A DNA stretch of 64,000 nucleotides from Marinobacter maritimus. GTDB taxonomy: Bacteria; Pseudomonadota; Gammaproteobacteria; Pseudomonadales; Oleiphilaceae. How positions within the stretch are numbered: the stretch's first letter is position 1; each line of letters begins with the position of its first letter. Shown piece by piece: positions 6,622-15,374 of the stretch. The stretch covers positions 1,426,001 through 1,490,000 of the forward strand of contig NZ_VCGW01000001.1 of assembly GCF_007671675.1 (NCBI RefSeq). Reading direction: 5' to 3'. The notes under the pieces are model-generated. The model worked only from the letters and a program-made list of their open reading frames with translations. It was not told where the DNA came from and ran no database searches. The translations under genes and the position numbers were made by a program.

Positions 6622-7491
6622 ATGATTAACACCACATGGTTACGCAGTTTCTGTACGCTCGTAGAAGTAAGTCACTTCACCCGTACAGCCGAACGCCTGC
6701 ATATGACGCAATCGGGGGTTAGCCAGCACATACGAAAACTGGAAGATCAGCTGGAAACTGCCCTACTGTTCCGGGAAGGCAAACAGTTTTCACTCACAGA
6801 CGCGGGCCAACGCCTGTACGCCGAAGGGCGCACCATTATCCAGGCCCTGTCGAACCTTGAGCAAAGAGTAGCCGACGATCCCGCATACGAGGGACCGGTT
6901 CGGGTGATGTCTCCCGGAAGCGTGGGCCTCAAGCTCTACCCTCTCCTTCTTGAACTGCAGCGCCAGTACCCGAAGCTTGTTATTGATTACAGATTTGCAC
7001 CGAATACGGATATTGAACGGTCTATCTCCAACGACAGGATCGATATCGGATTTATGACCAGCGCTTCGACTCTGGAAAACGTGAGCTGTCGACCGATTGC
7101 CAAAGAATCGCTGCAACTGGTGACGCCTGCAGATGTTGTTGAGCCGAGCTGGGAAGCCTTAACCAAGCTCGGGTTTATTGACCACCCCGATGGCGCCCAC
7201 CATGCTGACATGCTGCTTGGCGCCAATTATCCTGAGTTTGAGCACAGCAATTTCCTTAAGAAAAAAGGATTCTCGAATCAGATCGGTTTGATTCTGGAAC
7301 CCGTGAGTATGGGGCTGGGCTTCACAGTATTACCGGCTCACGCGGTTGAGGCCTTTCAGAACCTGCAGCTTGTCAGGATCCACCAACTTGCTGTTCCGGT
7401 TAATGAAACACTTCATCTTGCGATTCGACGCGATAGGCCTTTGCAGAACAGGATGAATACCGTGATTGCAGAAGCCAGAAAGTATCTTTGA
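6622..7491 (+). CDS. LysR-family transcriptional regulator
   Basis: A 289-residue LTTR with N-terminal HTH (SHFTRTAERLHMTQSGVSQHIRKLE, LLFREGKQFSLTDAG) and an effector-binding domain (GPVRVMSPGSVGLKLYPLLLELQ; IDIGFMTSAS). It is divergent from the VOC gene with a 93-bp gap containing ATAA-N10-TTAT (6590-6607), which could be an LTTR half-site pair. It probably controls the VOC gene and possibly itself. Its strong HTH matches leave little doubt about the family; the inducer is unknown. Confidence 0.92.
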   Translation: MINTTWLRSFCTLVEVSHFTRTAERLHMTQSGVSQHIRKLEDQLETALLFREGKQFSLTDAGQRLYAEGRTIIQALSNLEQRVADDPAYEGPVRVMSPGSVGLKLYPLLLELQRQYPKLVIDYRFAPNTDIERSISNDRIDIGFMTSASTLENVSCRPIAKESLQLVTPADVVEPSWEALTKLGFIDHPDGAHHADMLLGANYPEFEHSNFLKKKGFSNQIGLILEPVSMGLGFTVLPAHAVEAFQNLQLVRIHQLAVPVNETLHLAIRRDRPLQNRMNTVIAEARKYL

Positions 7492-7908
7492 ACCCCCCAA
7501 CTGAAATAGCCTCAAAATCAGCTAGCGCTGTCGGTAATAGCCCCAATAAAAGAAACCAACCCCTGATTAACGCCAAGTTCGTGGCCGTTTGGAAGCCTCA
7601 CCGGCACCCACACAGGTGGATTTTTGGTATGCTATACCCGCTTTCGTTGTAACGTTCCAGGGCGTCTTTGACTTCCTCCAGCAGTGGTACCAGACAGCCG
7701 TTATGATTGCGATTGAGATGGCTGTCCAGGCAGTTGGCCACGATTATCTGGACCTCGTCATCCACAGCCAGTTCGGCAACATGCACTTGTATAAATTTTG
7801 CGCTCAATTTATAGCTTGAATTTTGTCATGACGTACAATGCGGCTTAATTCAAGTAACCTTAAAAGCACAAGAGCCCACTAAAAAAACTTCATGCATCTG
7901 GAGATTCC
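7492..7908. other. 417-bp gap with one orphan ORF
   Basis: No clear terminator follows the LysR gene. The middle of the gap holds the minus-strand ORF at 7598-7807, described separately. Near the right end TTGTCA(7823-7828)-N17-TAATTC(7846-7851) is a weak promoter candidate for the c-di-GMP enzyme, whose ATG at 7909 is preceded by GGAGA. Confidence 0.4.
7598..7807 (-). CDS. orphan small ORF, possible gene remnant
   Basis: A 69-codon frame with natural-looking composition (VAELAVDDEVQIIVANCLD, LVPLLEEVKDALERYNESG) and codon use like the neighbours. It has only a TTG or internal GTG start, no visible ribosome-binding site, and a stop just upstream. I do not recognise the family. It may be the surviving 3' part of a larger lost gene, a small protein, or chance. 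The overlapping plus-strand frame at 7589-7819 is a less convincing shadow. Confidence 0.3.
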   Translation of the reverse strand: MSAKFIQVHVAELAVDDEVQIIVANCLDSHLNRNHNGCLVPLLEEVKDALERYNESGYSIPKIHLCGCR

Positions 7909-10467
7909 ATGCCACTGCAGTTCCTGAACGATTCTGGCGACAAGCTCGAAACGTCACTCTCTTTTCCGGCCGACCTTTCAGTCGGGGAAGTCGTTCAGTC
8001 GGATATTCTGTACTGCTCTCCTGACACTCAGCTCAACGAGGCTGCGGCAGCAATGCAGGAGCGCCAATGTAGCTCTATTTTGGTTATGGTAGACGGGCAC
8101 CCCGCTGGCATTTGGACCGAACGCGATACGCTTTCCATCGACTTCGAGGACCCCTCTCAGTTCACCCGCCCCATTAGCCAAGTGATGAGCAAGCCCGTTG
8201 CCACTATTCGCTCAAATACGATGCTGCGATCTATGGCGGCCCTTTTCCAACAGAATAAGCTGCGGCATTTTCTTGTTGTAGATGATGATGACAAGCTTTT
8301 GGGGATCCTATCGCAAACGGACGTAGTGGAGCACCAGGTGTTAGAGCATTATTTGCATCTTCGCACCGTTGGTTCTGTCGTTCGTAAGGGTACCCCCCAG
8401 CTGCCAGCGGAATCAACGCTGATGGATGCTGTGCGCAAAATGCAGCAACGGTCAACGGATGCCATTCTGGTGTCCTACCCCGACGACAGTTACGGCATTC
8501 TTACCGAACGCGACCTTGTGCGCTTGATTGCCCAACGGCCAAACAGTCAAAGCATCGGGGAATTGGCTAGCAGGCCATTGCAAAGCCTCCCTCATGACAT
8601 GAGCTTGTACCGGGCGCGTAATGTCCTTACGGAAAGCGGAATTCGACATGTGGGTGTGACCAGTGACACGGAGTTACTTGGTTTAGTGAGCTTCAGCGAA
8701 ATAATGTCGGATATCGAGGTCGCTTACGTGCGCGAACTACAGGACGCTCTTCAGGTTCGTGACTGCGCACTCTCAACCTCACGTCGTAACTTGCAACTGG
8801 CCGAACGGATTATCGAAAACACACTGGAAGGCGTCATCATCACCGATCTACGTGGCCGCATCCTGAGTGTTAATCCGGCATTTACCAAGATAACCGGTTA
8901 TACAGAGGCAGAAGTTATTGGCAAAACCCCGGGGATTCTTAGTTCCGGCCGTCATGGGGAGAGCTTTTATCTAAATATGTGGCGCGATCTGAACGCGCAC
9001 GGTCACTGGCAAGGTGAAATCTGGAATCGTAAGAAAAATGGAGAGCTCCTGCCGGAATACCTTAGCATTACCACCATTCATGGCGAAGATGGCCAAGTCA
9101 GCCACTATGCTGCCATGTTCAACGACATTACCAAGCTCAAGGCGAGTGAAGAAAGTATTCGCAACATGGCCTATCGCGATCCTCTCACGGACCTGCCAAA
9201 CCGACGACTGCTTGATGACCGTCTGGATATGGCTATAGCGCAGGCTCACCGCCACGGGACGCTTGTCGGTGTCATATTTATTGACCTTGATCATTTCAAG
9301 CATGTGAACGACAGCCTGGGTCATGGCGCCGGTGATGAACTGTTGGTTGAGCAAGCGCGGCGACTGGAGCTCTGTGTGCGAGAGAACGATACTGTCGCCC
9401 GGTTGGGCGGAGATGAGTTTGTCATCGTTCTCAGCGAGCCAGAGAGTGTCGAAAGTGTTCGTCAAACGGCAAGACGTATTATGGAAACCGTGCGCACTCC
9501 GTTGTTGATCCAGGGTCGGGATCTTGTGCAGACCTGTAGCTTGGGGATAAGCGTCTATCCCGACAACGGGGTCGACCGGGAAACGCTGCTGAAACATGCC
9601 GATGGGGCGATGTATGACGTCAAGAGCAACGGCCGGGACGGTCTGAGTGCGCATGCTCCAGTCGCGCACCTTCATTCAGATGATCACCTGACCTTGATGC
9701 TCAGCCTGCGTCAAGCGCTGGAAAATGGCGAGATCCAACTCTATTATCAACCACTCATGGATAGTCAGGGTCAACTGGCAGGCGCCGAAGCGTTGCTGCG
9801 CTGGCACCATCCGAAGCATGGATTTATCCCCCCCGAGAGTTTTATTTCTCTGGCCGAAGAGAGCGGCTTGATTATTCCCATAGGCGATTTCGTTCTTCGC
9901 CAGGCAGCAGAGCAGATAGCACGCTGGCAGAATAAAGGCTTAATGCTGCCTGAAATCTCGATAAACGTATCGGGGCGACAGTTGCGCGATCATAACTTCA
10001 TCAACCGCGTCAAAGAAACTTTGGAAGTAAACAGGATATTGCCAGCACAGCTGGTTTTCGAGCTGACCGAGAGCGTGCTCATGGATAAAATAACCGGAGC
10101 ACGCTTGCAGGACCTGAAAGATCTGGGTGTCTCACTTGCTCTGGATGACTTTGGCACCGGCTATGCCGCGCTGATTTACCTGAGGCGCTTTCCGTTAGAT
10201 CGGCTGAAGATAGATCGCAGTTTTGTCCGTGACATGCTTGATAACGCGCCTGATGCAGCGATTGTATCTGCGCTAATCAGACTGGCTAAAGAACTGAATT
10301 TGCAGGTGGTTGCCGAGGGCGTGGAAAAAAGCTCCCAGTTCGATGCACTGCGCAACTATGGCTCCGACCTTTTCCAGGGGTATTTGTTTGCCCCAGCATT
10401 ACCGGCAACCGAGTTTGAGGCTCGATTTCTGATTTCAGAGCAAGAGTCAGAACATTTGGTGACGTGA
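7909..10467 (+). CDS. CBS4-PAS-GGDEF-EAL cyclic-di-GMP signalling protein
   Basis: An 852-residue cytosolic protein with no membrane segments. Four CBS motifs (about residues 20-265, two Bateman pairs) come first; two contain ILTERD- or WTERD-type strands. A PAS domain follows (about 295-415, IIENTLEGVIITDLRGRI). The GGDEF domain (about 425-580) has intact RLGGDEFVIVL and an RxxD I-site (REND) five residues before GGDEF. The EAL domain (about 600-840) has EALLRW, NVSGRQ, ELTES, DDFGTGYA and VVAEGVE. Both catalytic centres look complete, so it could make and degrade c-di-GMP. The CBS pairs probably sense adenosyl nucleotides, linking energy state to motile/sessile choice. It is monocistronic. 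Confidence 0.95.
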   Translation: MPLQFLNDSGDKLETSLSFPADLSVGEVVQSDILYCSPDTQLNEAAAAMQERQCSSILVMVDGHPAGIWTERDTLSIDFEDPSQFTRPISQVMSKPVATIRSNTMLRSMAALFQQNKLRHFLVVDDDDKLLGILSQTDVVEHQVLEHYLHLRTVGSVVRKGTPQLPAESTLMDAVRKMQQRSTDAILVSYPDDSYGILTERDLVRLIAQRPNSQSIGELASRPLQSLPHDMSLYRARNVLTESGIRHVGVTSDTELLGLVSFSEIMSDIEVAYVRELQDALQVRDCALSTSRRNLQLAERIIENTLEGVIITDLRGRILSVNPAFTKITGYTEAEVIGKTPGILSSGRHGESFYLNMWRDLNAHGHWQGEIWNRKKNGELLPEYLSITTIHGEDGQVSHYAAMFNDITKLKASEESIRNMAYRDPLTDLPNRRLLDDRLDMAIAQAHRHGTLVGVIFIDLDHFKHVNDSLGHGAGDELLVEQARRLELCVRENDTVARLGGDEFVIVLSEPESVESVRQTARRIMETVRTPLLIQGRDLVQTCSLGISVYPDNGVDRETLLKHADGAMYDVKSNGRDGLSAHAPVAHLHSDDHLTLMLSLRQALENGEIQLYYQPLMDSQGQLAGAEALLRWHHPKHGFIPPESFISLAEESGLIIPIGDFVLRQAAEQIARWQNKGLMLPEISINVSGRQLRDHNFINRVKETLEVNRILPAQLVFELTESVLMDKITGARLQDLKDLGVSLALDDFGTGYAALIYLRRFPLDRLKIDRSFVRDMLDNAPDAAIVSALIRLAKELNLQVVAEGVEKSSQFDALRNYGSDLFQGYLFAPALPATEFEARFLISEQESEHLVT

Positions 10468-10539
10468 GTGCGCAAGGCGTCACTCACGAACACTATATTA
10501 ATAAGGCCAGGAGAATACTGACTCTGCCCAGAAACGAAA

Positions 10540-10574
10540 AAAGCCCTGATCTTCTCTGAGAAAATCAGGGCTTT
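10540..10574 (-). terminator. intrinsic terminator after tRNA-Ser
   Basis: AAAGCCCTGAT (10540-10550) pairs with ATCAGGGCTTT (10564-10574). On the minus strand the stem is followed by a run of T, as expected 5 nt downstream of the tRNA. It could also stop reading from the c-di-GMP gene in the plus direction, where only CTTTAAT follows. Confidence 0.8.
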
Positions 10575-10578
10575 AATA

Positions 10579-10669
10579 TGGCGGAGAGAGAGGGATTCGA
10601 ACCCTCGAAACGCTATTAACGTTTACACACTTTCCAGGCGTGCGCCTTCAGCCACTCGGCCACCTCTCC
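10579..10669 (-). tRNA. tRNA-Ser(GGA)
   Basis: A 91-nt class II tRNA with the 3' CCA encoded. The acceptor GGAGAGG (5' end at 10669) pairs with TCTCTCC, leaving discriminator G then CCA. The D-arm is GGCCGAGTGGCTGAAGGC, the anticodon loop CTGGAAA has anticodon GGA, there is a long variable arm, and the T-arm is GAGGGTTCGAATCCCTC. It reads UCC/UCU serine codons. Confidence 0.95.
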
Positions 10670-10879
10670 AATAACCTGTTTCAAATCAGCAATATCGTCG
10701 CTCATTTGAGGGCGCAAACTTTAATGGTTTTGAAGGCGCTTGGCAACTCCCTTACTATAAAACCCGGCAATTTTTCCGGTTTGCGCCAATAATAACCTGT
10801 AAGGTATTCGCCGCTCACACTTCTAGCTCAAGGGTATCTCTAATCTGTTCAACATCTTAACCAGGCCTGGAGGCCATCA

Positions 10880-11410
10880 ATGCTCATAAAGTCGGAACAA
10901 TCAACCCTGTTGCTGATAGACGTTCAGGAAAAGCTGATGCCTGCCATCACCCACGGGCAAGATGTAGTCAACCAATGTGTCATTCTCGCGACGATTGCAG
11001 GGCTTCTGGATATTCCTGTTCTGGCAACTGAGCAGCTGCCGGAAAAATTGGGACCAAACGTGGACGTCGTGAAGGAACTTTGCCAGCGAACGCTGGCCAA
11101 ACACCACTTTGACGCCTGCCCTGACGGTTTGGTTGAAAACCTTCCGGAAGGCCGGCAACACATTATTATTGCGGGCTGCGAGACTCACGTTTGCATGATG
11201 CAGACCGCCCTCAGTCTGATTGATGCTGGCTATAAGGTCTGGGTTGTTGCGGATGCGACAGGCTCTCGCAACGAATTCGACCGGGACGTTGCCCTTGATC
11301 GGCTCAGTGACAGTGGCGCACGGATCGTAACGACCGAGATGGTGGCTTTTGAATGGATGCGACACTGCAAGCACTCTGCGTTCCGTGATGTGCAGATGTT
11401 GATCAAGTAG
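10880..11410 (+). CDS. isochorismatase-family cysteine hydrolase
   Basis: A 176-residue hydrolase of the isochorismatase/nicotinamidase superfamily. The catalytic triad appears as D14 (LLIDVQEKL), K74 (TLAKHHF) and C105 (GCETHVCM), with the cis-peptide region just before the Cys. The size and the ETHVC form match YcaC-like hydrolases of unknown substrate. It acts in the cytosol. It stands alone, with about 210 bp upstream that show no strong motif, and precedes a cupin gene on the same strand by 77 bp, so co-transcription is possible. The start ATG follows a GGAGG-like stretch. Confidence 0.88.
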   Translation: MLIKSEQSTLLLIDVQEKLMPAITHGQDVVNQCVILATIAGLLDIPVLATEQLPEKLGPNVDVVKELCQRTLAKHHFDACPDGLVENLPEGRQHIIIAGCETHVCMMQTALSLIDAGYKVWVVADATGSRNEFDRDVALDRLSDSGARIVTTEMVAFEWMRHCKHSAFRDVQMLIK

Positions 11411-11487
11411 GCACAAGGCTATTCATCCACTGGCAGTTCTGCATCGTAGCGAGTGTTTTGGTTTTATTTCCATTAAAGGGGTACGCA

Positions 11488-12138
11488 ATGCTGAACATGG
11501 ATTTTGGCAAACGGGTTATGGTTCGCACAGGCGAACAGGAATTGGCCCCGAGCCCAGCCACCGGAGTGGTCAGAAAACCGCTGGCCAGGGAAGAAGCTGA
11601 ACGCGGCCATGCCACCAGCGTTGTTCGTTACGAGCCTGGCGCCTCCTTCAACCGCCATGAGCACCCTCTTGGGGAAGAAATACTGGTTCTGGAAGGCGTG
11701 TTTTCGGATGAAAATGGCGATTACCCTGCTGGCACCTACCTGCGCAACCCACCGGGAAGCGGGCACACGCCTTTCAGCAAGCCCGGCTGCACGCTGCTGG
11801 TAAAGCTGCATCAGTTCAATGAGCGCGATCTGATGGCGGTTCGCGTTGATACCAGAAACAGCGACTGGCTGCCTGGTATCGGTGGCCTTGAGGTCATGCC
11901 ACTTCACGAATTTGAACACGAACATGTGGCGCTCGTTAAATGGCCTGCCAATGAAACGTTTCAGCCGCACAGGCACTTCGGAGGCGAGGAGGTTTTTGTG
12001 CTTTCCGGAGAGTTCTGTGATGAGCACGGACGCTACCCCGAGGGCTCTTGGCTAAGAAGCCCTCACTTGAGTCAGCACCACCCTTTCGTGGAACGAGAAA
12101 CGATTATCTGGGTAAAAACCGGCCACTTACCCTTTTGA
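11488..12138 (+). CDS. double-cupin protein, ChrR-like
   Basis: A 216-residue protein built from two cupin barrels. The first has FNRHEHPLGEEILVLEG, the second FQPHRHFGGEEVFVLSG; each supplies the HxH...E ligands of a metal-binding cupin. The repeated DENGDYPAGTYLRNPPGS and DEHGRYPEGSWLRSPHLS segments show internal duplication. It resembles the C-terminal cupin of the anti-sigma factor ChrR but lacks the N-terminal zinc-binding anti-sigma domain, so a role in sensing is not implied. ATG 11488 follows AAAGGGG by 6-7 nt; the frame from GTG/TTG 11458 is rejected. Confidence 0.85.
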   Translation: MLNMDFGKRVMVRTGEQELAPSPATGVVRKPLAREEAERGHATSVVRYEPGASFNRHEHPLGEEILVLEGVFSDENGDYPAGTYLRNPPGSGHTPFSKPGCTLLVKLHQFNERDLMAVRVDTRNSDWLPGIGGLEVMPLHEFEHEHVALVKWPANETFQPHRHFGGEEVFVLSGEFCDEHGRYPEGSWLRSPHLSQHHPFVERETIIWVKTGHLPF

Positions 12139-12145
12139 TAGAAAG

Positions 12146-12691
12146 CTATTTCGCCGGGCTGTGATCCACAACTACAAGCTCCTCAATATCAAATCCAGCC
12201 TTCAAGGCTACTTGCTTGAACCGCGCAATCGCTTCCTCACTCACGTCAGGTGTCCGTGAGAGGAACCACAGATAGTCGCGGTCGTAGCCGGTAACAAAAG
12301 CGTACTGGTACTCTTCCTTATCCAGCTCAAAGATGACGTAAGACGCATAGAAGGGGCCGAAGAAAGAGACCTTGAGATGCCCGGTACTGTCATCGCCTAC
12401 AAACACCGCCCTGCCCTCAGCGACACTCCATTCTCCGGCCTCGGCATCGTACCCCCGGTTGGTTACCTTGATACTGCCATCATCTTTCAGTTCGTATTCG
12501 GCGGTTACCCGGTTTAGACCTTCTTCGAAGGAGTGATCCAGCCGGGCAATTTCGTACCACTTACCCAGGTACTCATCTGCATTTAACCCGGTGACCGGCT
12601 GTATACCTTTGGGTACGCCTGTGCAGGCCACTATCAGAAAAAGAAGCGATAAAAGAAACAGAAACTTCAGACGATCGCGTAAAATTTCCAT
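12146..12691 (-). CDS. blc: outer-membrane lipocalin Blc
   Basis: A 181-residue lipoprotein lipocalin. The signal peptide ends in a lipobox, LFLIVAC, with lipidated C23. The lipocalin GxW motif is GKWYEIARLDHSFE; the barrel strands continue through VTAEYEL, EGRAVFVG, LKVSFFGPFYASYVIF and YLWFLSRTP. Blc-type lipocalins sit on the inner face of the outer membrane and bind lysophospholipids or fatty acids, often under stress. ATG 12691 follows AGGGG and gives a normal signal sequence; the longer frame adds an implausible 16 residues before it. It is convergent with the cupin gene. Confidence 0.93.
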   Translation of the reverse strand: MEILRDRLKFLFLLSLLFLIVACTGVPKGIQPVTGLNADEYLGKWYEIARLDHSFEEGLNRVTAEYELKDDGSIKVTNRGYDAEAGEWSVAEGRAVFVGDDSTGHLKVSFFGPFYASYVIFELDKEEYQYAFVTGYDRDYLWFLSRTPDVSEEAIARFKQVALKAGFDIEELVVVDHSPAK

Positions 12692-12758
12692 AGATAGCCC
12701 CTGATGGTATGAAAAGATCCGGAATCTCATTTTACGCATTGATCAATAAAGAAAAAAA

Positions 12759-12774
12759 GAGCCCCGAAGGGCTC
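12759..12774 (-). terminator. intrinsic terminator of the DUF7352-like gene
   Basis: GAGCCC-CGAA-GGGCTC (read on the plus strand) forms a tetraloop hairpin. On the minus strand it is followed by seven T, 37 nt after the stop of the gene at 12811-13161. Confidence 0.85.
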
Positions 12775-12810
12775 ATGAAGAAGGGATGGAATTCAGAAGC
12801 TACAACTGCT

Positions 12811-13161
12811 TCACCAATCCGACGCTGCCAAAGGTTGGTTGATCGGGGCGTCACTCTCAGGTTTGACGCCTCCTGCCTGGCCTTCGGCAGGGACTGCAAA
12901 CACGTGATACGCCTCGGGGCCAAACTGATCCAGTGCTGTGTCGAGGTACTCATAGGTTCTTGGCACTGGTTCCCCGGAAAGGGCTACCCGGAATTGCCGC
13001 TTCAGTGCAGGAGTGCCCACATTCAGCGGTTGCTCCACCCACAGGTAAACTGCTTTATGTGGAACAATGTATTCGCAACGAACTACCCGGTATCCCTCAG
13101 TTAGCGATAACGTGGTCGGCTCTTTGCCCGGCTCAAGACGGAATTTATGGATAGTTTTCAT
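12811..13161 (-). CDS. conserved hypothetical, DUF7352-like
   Basis: A 116-residue soluble protein. It opens with MKTIHKFRLEP and contains YLWVEQPLN and FGPEAYHVFAVP, a beta-rich pattern like the small DUF7352 proteins found in phage and marine bacteria. The last 20 residues are low-complexity and acidic. No catalytic motif is visible and the function is unknown. It has its own promoter region (86-bp gap from the LysR gene) and its own terminator, so it is an independent unit. Confidence 0.6.
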   Translation of the reverse strand: MKTIHKFRLEPGKEPTTLSLTEGYRVVRCEYIVPHKAVYLWVEQPLNVGTPALKRQFRVALSGEPVPRTYEYLDTALDQFGPEAYHVFAVPAEGQAGGVKPESDAPINQPLAASDW

Positions 13162-13247
13162 GGCTGCCTCTCCTTTTGGGTTGCTGCCTTTTACGTCTCC
13201 ATAATGCCGTCAGTTTAAGCTCGATAAAATAAGTTTTATTGATCATT

Positions 13248-14171
13248 TTACATCGATTTTTTCGATGTATCTTTAGCATTCCTGAAGTCTATGCGCGCCT
13301 CACAAATAGCACGGACGCCTTCGTGGCTCAGTCTGCTGCCGCGGGTGATGGCGAACAGTTCATCGGTCACATCATCAATAGCAAGGAGATGTTCCACCTC
13401 ATACTGCCGGCAAACCTCCTCCCGAATTACGGTAGGCGCGGCAAAAACACCAAAACCTTCACGCCCGAACACCTTGATCAACGCACTGTCGTCCACTCGC
13501 GCTACGAGATTCATACGCACTCCATTCAGCGAAAACCAGTTCATCAGGCGCTCAAAGTAAGGCACATCAGTACCATTGGCGAGAAATGGCTCTCCGTTGA
13601 GTGATGCTGGCAGACCGGGCCTTAATCTTTGAGCCAGGGCCGGCGCTGCAAAAAGGCTGATACTGGAGCGGGCGATTGGATGAACCGTCAGGTCTGCCTC
13701 TTTCTGGATATCCGGCATACGATCTGTAAGCACAACATCGAGTTCTTTTCGCTTTAGACTTAGGATCAACCCCTGAGTTCGGCCGGTCTGGCATTCAAGC
13801 TGAATCGGTCGGTCAATCGCCATAGCGGGCTGCAAAAGGTAGTAAACGATCAGTTTATGGATGGAAGCGGAAATGCCGGCTGAGAGGGCCAGCGGGCGAT
13901 CTGCTGGACCTGAGCGCAAGGTTTCAGTTAATGCCCCGGTCAGCGCAAAAATATCATCGGCGTAGCCGAGTATGAGCCGCCCCAGGTCAGTCAGGATGAG
14001 CTTGCGATTTTCCCGCAGAAACAGGCGGCCACCGACGGAAGCTTCGAAAGTCGCCAGCTGACCGCTAAGGGTTTGAGGCGCCAGCTCAAGAACATCGCTG
14101 GCTTTGGCAATAGAGCCTTCACGGCTTATTACCCAGAAATAGTAAAGATGACGAAGATTAAGCTGATCCAT
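13248..14171 (-). CDS. LysR-family regulator, NhaR-like
   Basis: A 307-residue LTTR whose start, LNLRHLYYFWVISREGSIAKASDVL, and APQTLSGQLATFE helix closely resemble NhaR, the sodium-responsive activator of nhaA. The effector domain follows (LALSAGISASIHKLIVYYLLQP; LDVVLTDRMPD; VPYFERLMNWF). No antiporter gene is adjacent, so a sodium role is not shown. It lies 12 bp after an MFS gene on the same strand and is probably co-transcribed with it. It may regulate that transporter or a distant target. Confidence 0.88.
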   Translation of the reverse strand: MDQLNLRHLYYFWVISREGSIAKASDVLELAPQTLSGQLATFEASVGGRLFLRENRKLILTDLGRLILGYADDIFALTGALTETLRSGPADRPLALSAGISASIHKLIVYYLLQPAMAIDRPIQLECQTGRTQGLILSLKRKELDVVLTDRMPDIQKEADLTVHPIARSSISLFAAPALAQRLRPGLPASLNGEPFLANGTDVPYFERLMNWFSLNGVRMNLVARVDDSALIKVFGREGFGVFAAPTVIREEVCRQYEVEHLLAIDDVTDELFAITRGSRLSHEGVRAICEARIDFRNAKDTSKKSM

Positions 14172-14183
14172 AGGCCCCCGGGA

Positions 14184-15371
14184 TCATAGGGATTCACCAG
14201 CTTTGGCCTCTCGCCGGGTTAACCAAAGCATCATAAACACAGCATGAATAACAAGAAACGGCACCGCAATCATTACCAGAGAGGACCAGCCAAGCCAGGA
14301 GAGAATAACGCCAGCCGACAAGGCGGCCGTTGCCTGCGAGCCAAATACGAAAATGTCGTTCAGGCCCTGAACCCGGAAACGCTCGGCATCTGTGTAGCCA
14401 CGGGGCAACAGTGTCGTGCCGCCCACAAACAGGAAGTTCCAGCCAACTCCCAGCAATAGCAATGCCGAGAGATAATGGTGAAAACTGACACCACTGGCCG
14501 CCAGCACAACACACCCCAAATACGCCAGCAGTCCGGCTGCCATCATCAGCGGAATGCCTACAACCCGTGTCAGCCAACCACTGATGAGCGACGGGAGATA
14601 CATTGCCATAATGTGTAGCTGTATAACCCGTTTGGCGGCATCCAGATCATGCCCGGCAATTTCAGTCATGCTCAGTGGCGTCGCGGTCATGATAAAACTC
14701 ATCACCGCATAGCCAATCGCTGCCGCACTGATAGCGGCCCAAACCAGAGGGTTGGCGAGTATTTCCCCTAACGGCCTACCACCGCCAGCATGGGTTTCCC
14801 TTACCCGCTCAGCCCGGCCCCGGTAACCTATGGCGATTATCACCAGCGCCGCGAGCTGGACAGCCGCCAGGCCAAGCCAGCTTGTAAGAAAAGGATAATT
14901 TGCTTCGATACCACTGCCAAACGCGGCGATTTCAGGCCCGAGCCATGCGGCTACGAGCCCCCCGAGTAACACTCGTGCAGCAGCTGATCCCGCCATGTTG
15001 TCTGGCACAGACTCCATAGCCGCAAAGCGGTACTGATGAACCACCGCAAGCCCAGTGCCGCCCACCGCGGCAGCGAGGCAAAGTAACGGAAACAATCCAA
15101 GCCAGGAAGCCAGGGCACCAAACCCTCCCGCGATCATGCCCATGCATGTACCCAGGAGCATCACCCGCTTGCGCCCAAACCTTTCCATCAGCCAGGTCGC
15201 AGGTTTGATAGTGAGAACCGTACCTAAAACAACCAACCCCACCGGCAAGGTGGCGTATTCCGGGGCCGACGCGAGAAGGCGTCCCTGAATGCTTCCGATA
15301 AACACGATAAACGGCGCGGTGCACATAGCCAGCGCCTGGGCGGCCACCAAAACCCATACGTTAAAGGGCAT
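14184..15371 (-). CDS. MFS transporter
   Basis: A 395-residue membrane protein with about 12 hydrophobic helices. The loop 2-3 signature is ERFGRKRVMLLG. The central loop (RGRAERVRETHAGGGRP) separates the two six-helix halves. The substrate is unknown; there is no drug-efflux motif C that I can assign. The ATG lies 3 nt after the cheR stop, and its Shine-Dalgarno (AGGAAG) is inside the cheR 3' end, so translation is coupled to cheR. The LysR gene follows at 12 bp. This ties a transporter and its probable regulator to a chemotaxis operon. Confidence 0.9.
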   Translation of the reverse strand: MPFNVWVLVAAQALAMCTAPFIVFIGSIQGRLLASAPEYATLPVGLVVLGTVLTIKPATWLMERFGRKRVMLLGTCMGMIAGGFGALASWLGLFPLLCLAAAVGGTGLAVVHQYRFAAMESVPDNMAGSAAARVLLGGLVAAWLGPEIAAFGSGIEANYPFLTSWLGLAAVQLAALVIIAIGYRGRAERVRETHAGGGRPLGEILANPLVWAAISAAAIGYAVMSFIMTATPLSMTEIAGHDLDAAKRVIQLHIMAMYLPSLISGWLTRVVGIPLMMAAGLLAYLGCVVLAASGVSFHHYLSALLLLGVGWNFLFVGGTTLLPRGYTDAERFRVQGLNDIFVFGSQATAALSAGVILSWLGWSSLVMIAVPFLVIHAVFMMLWLTRREAKAGESL

Positions 15372-15374
15372 TGC

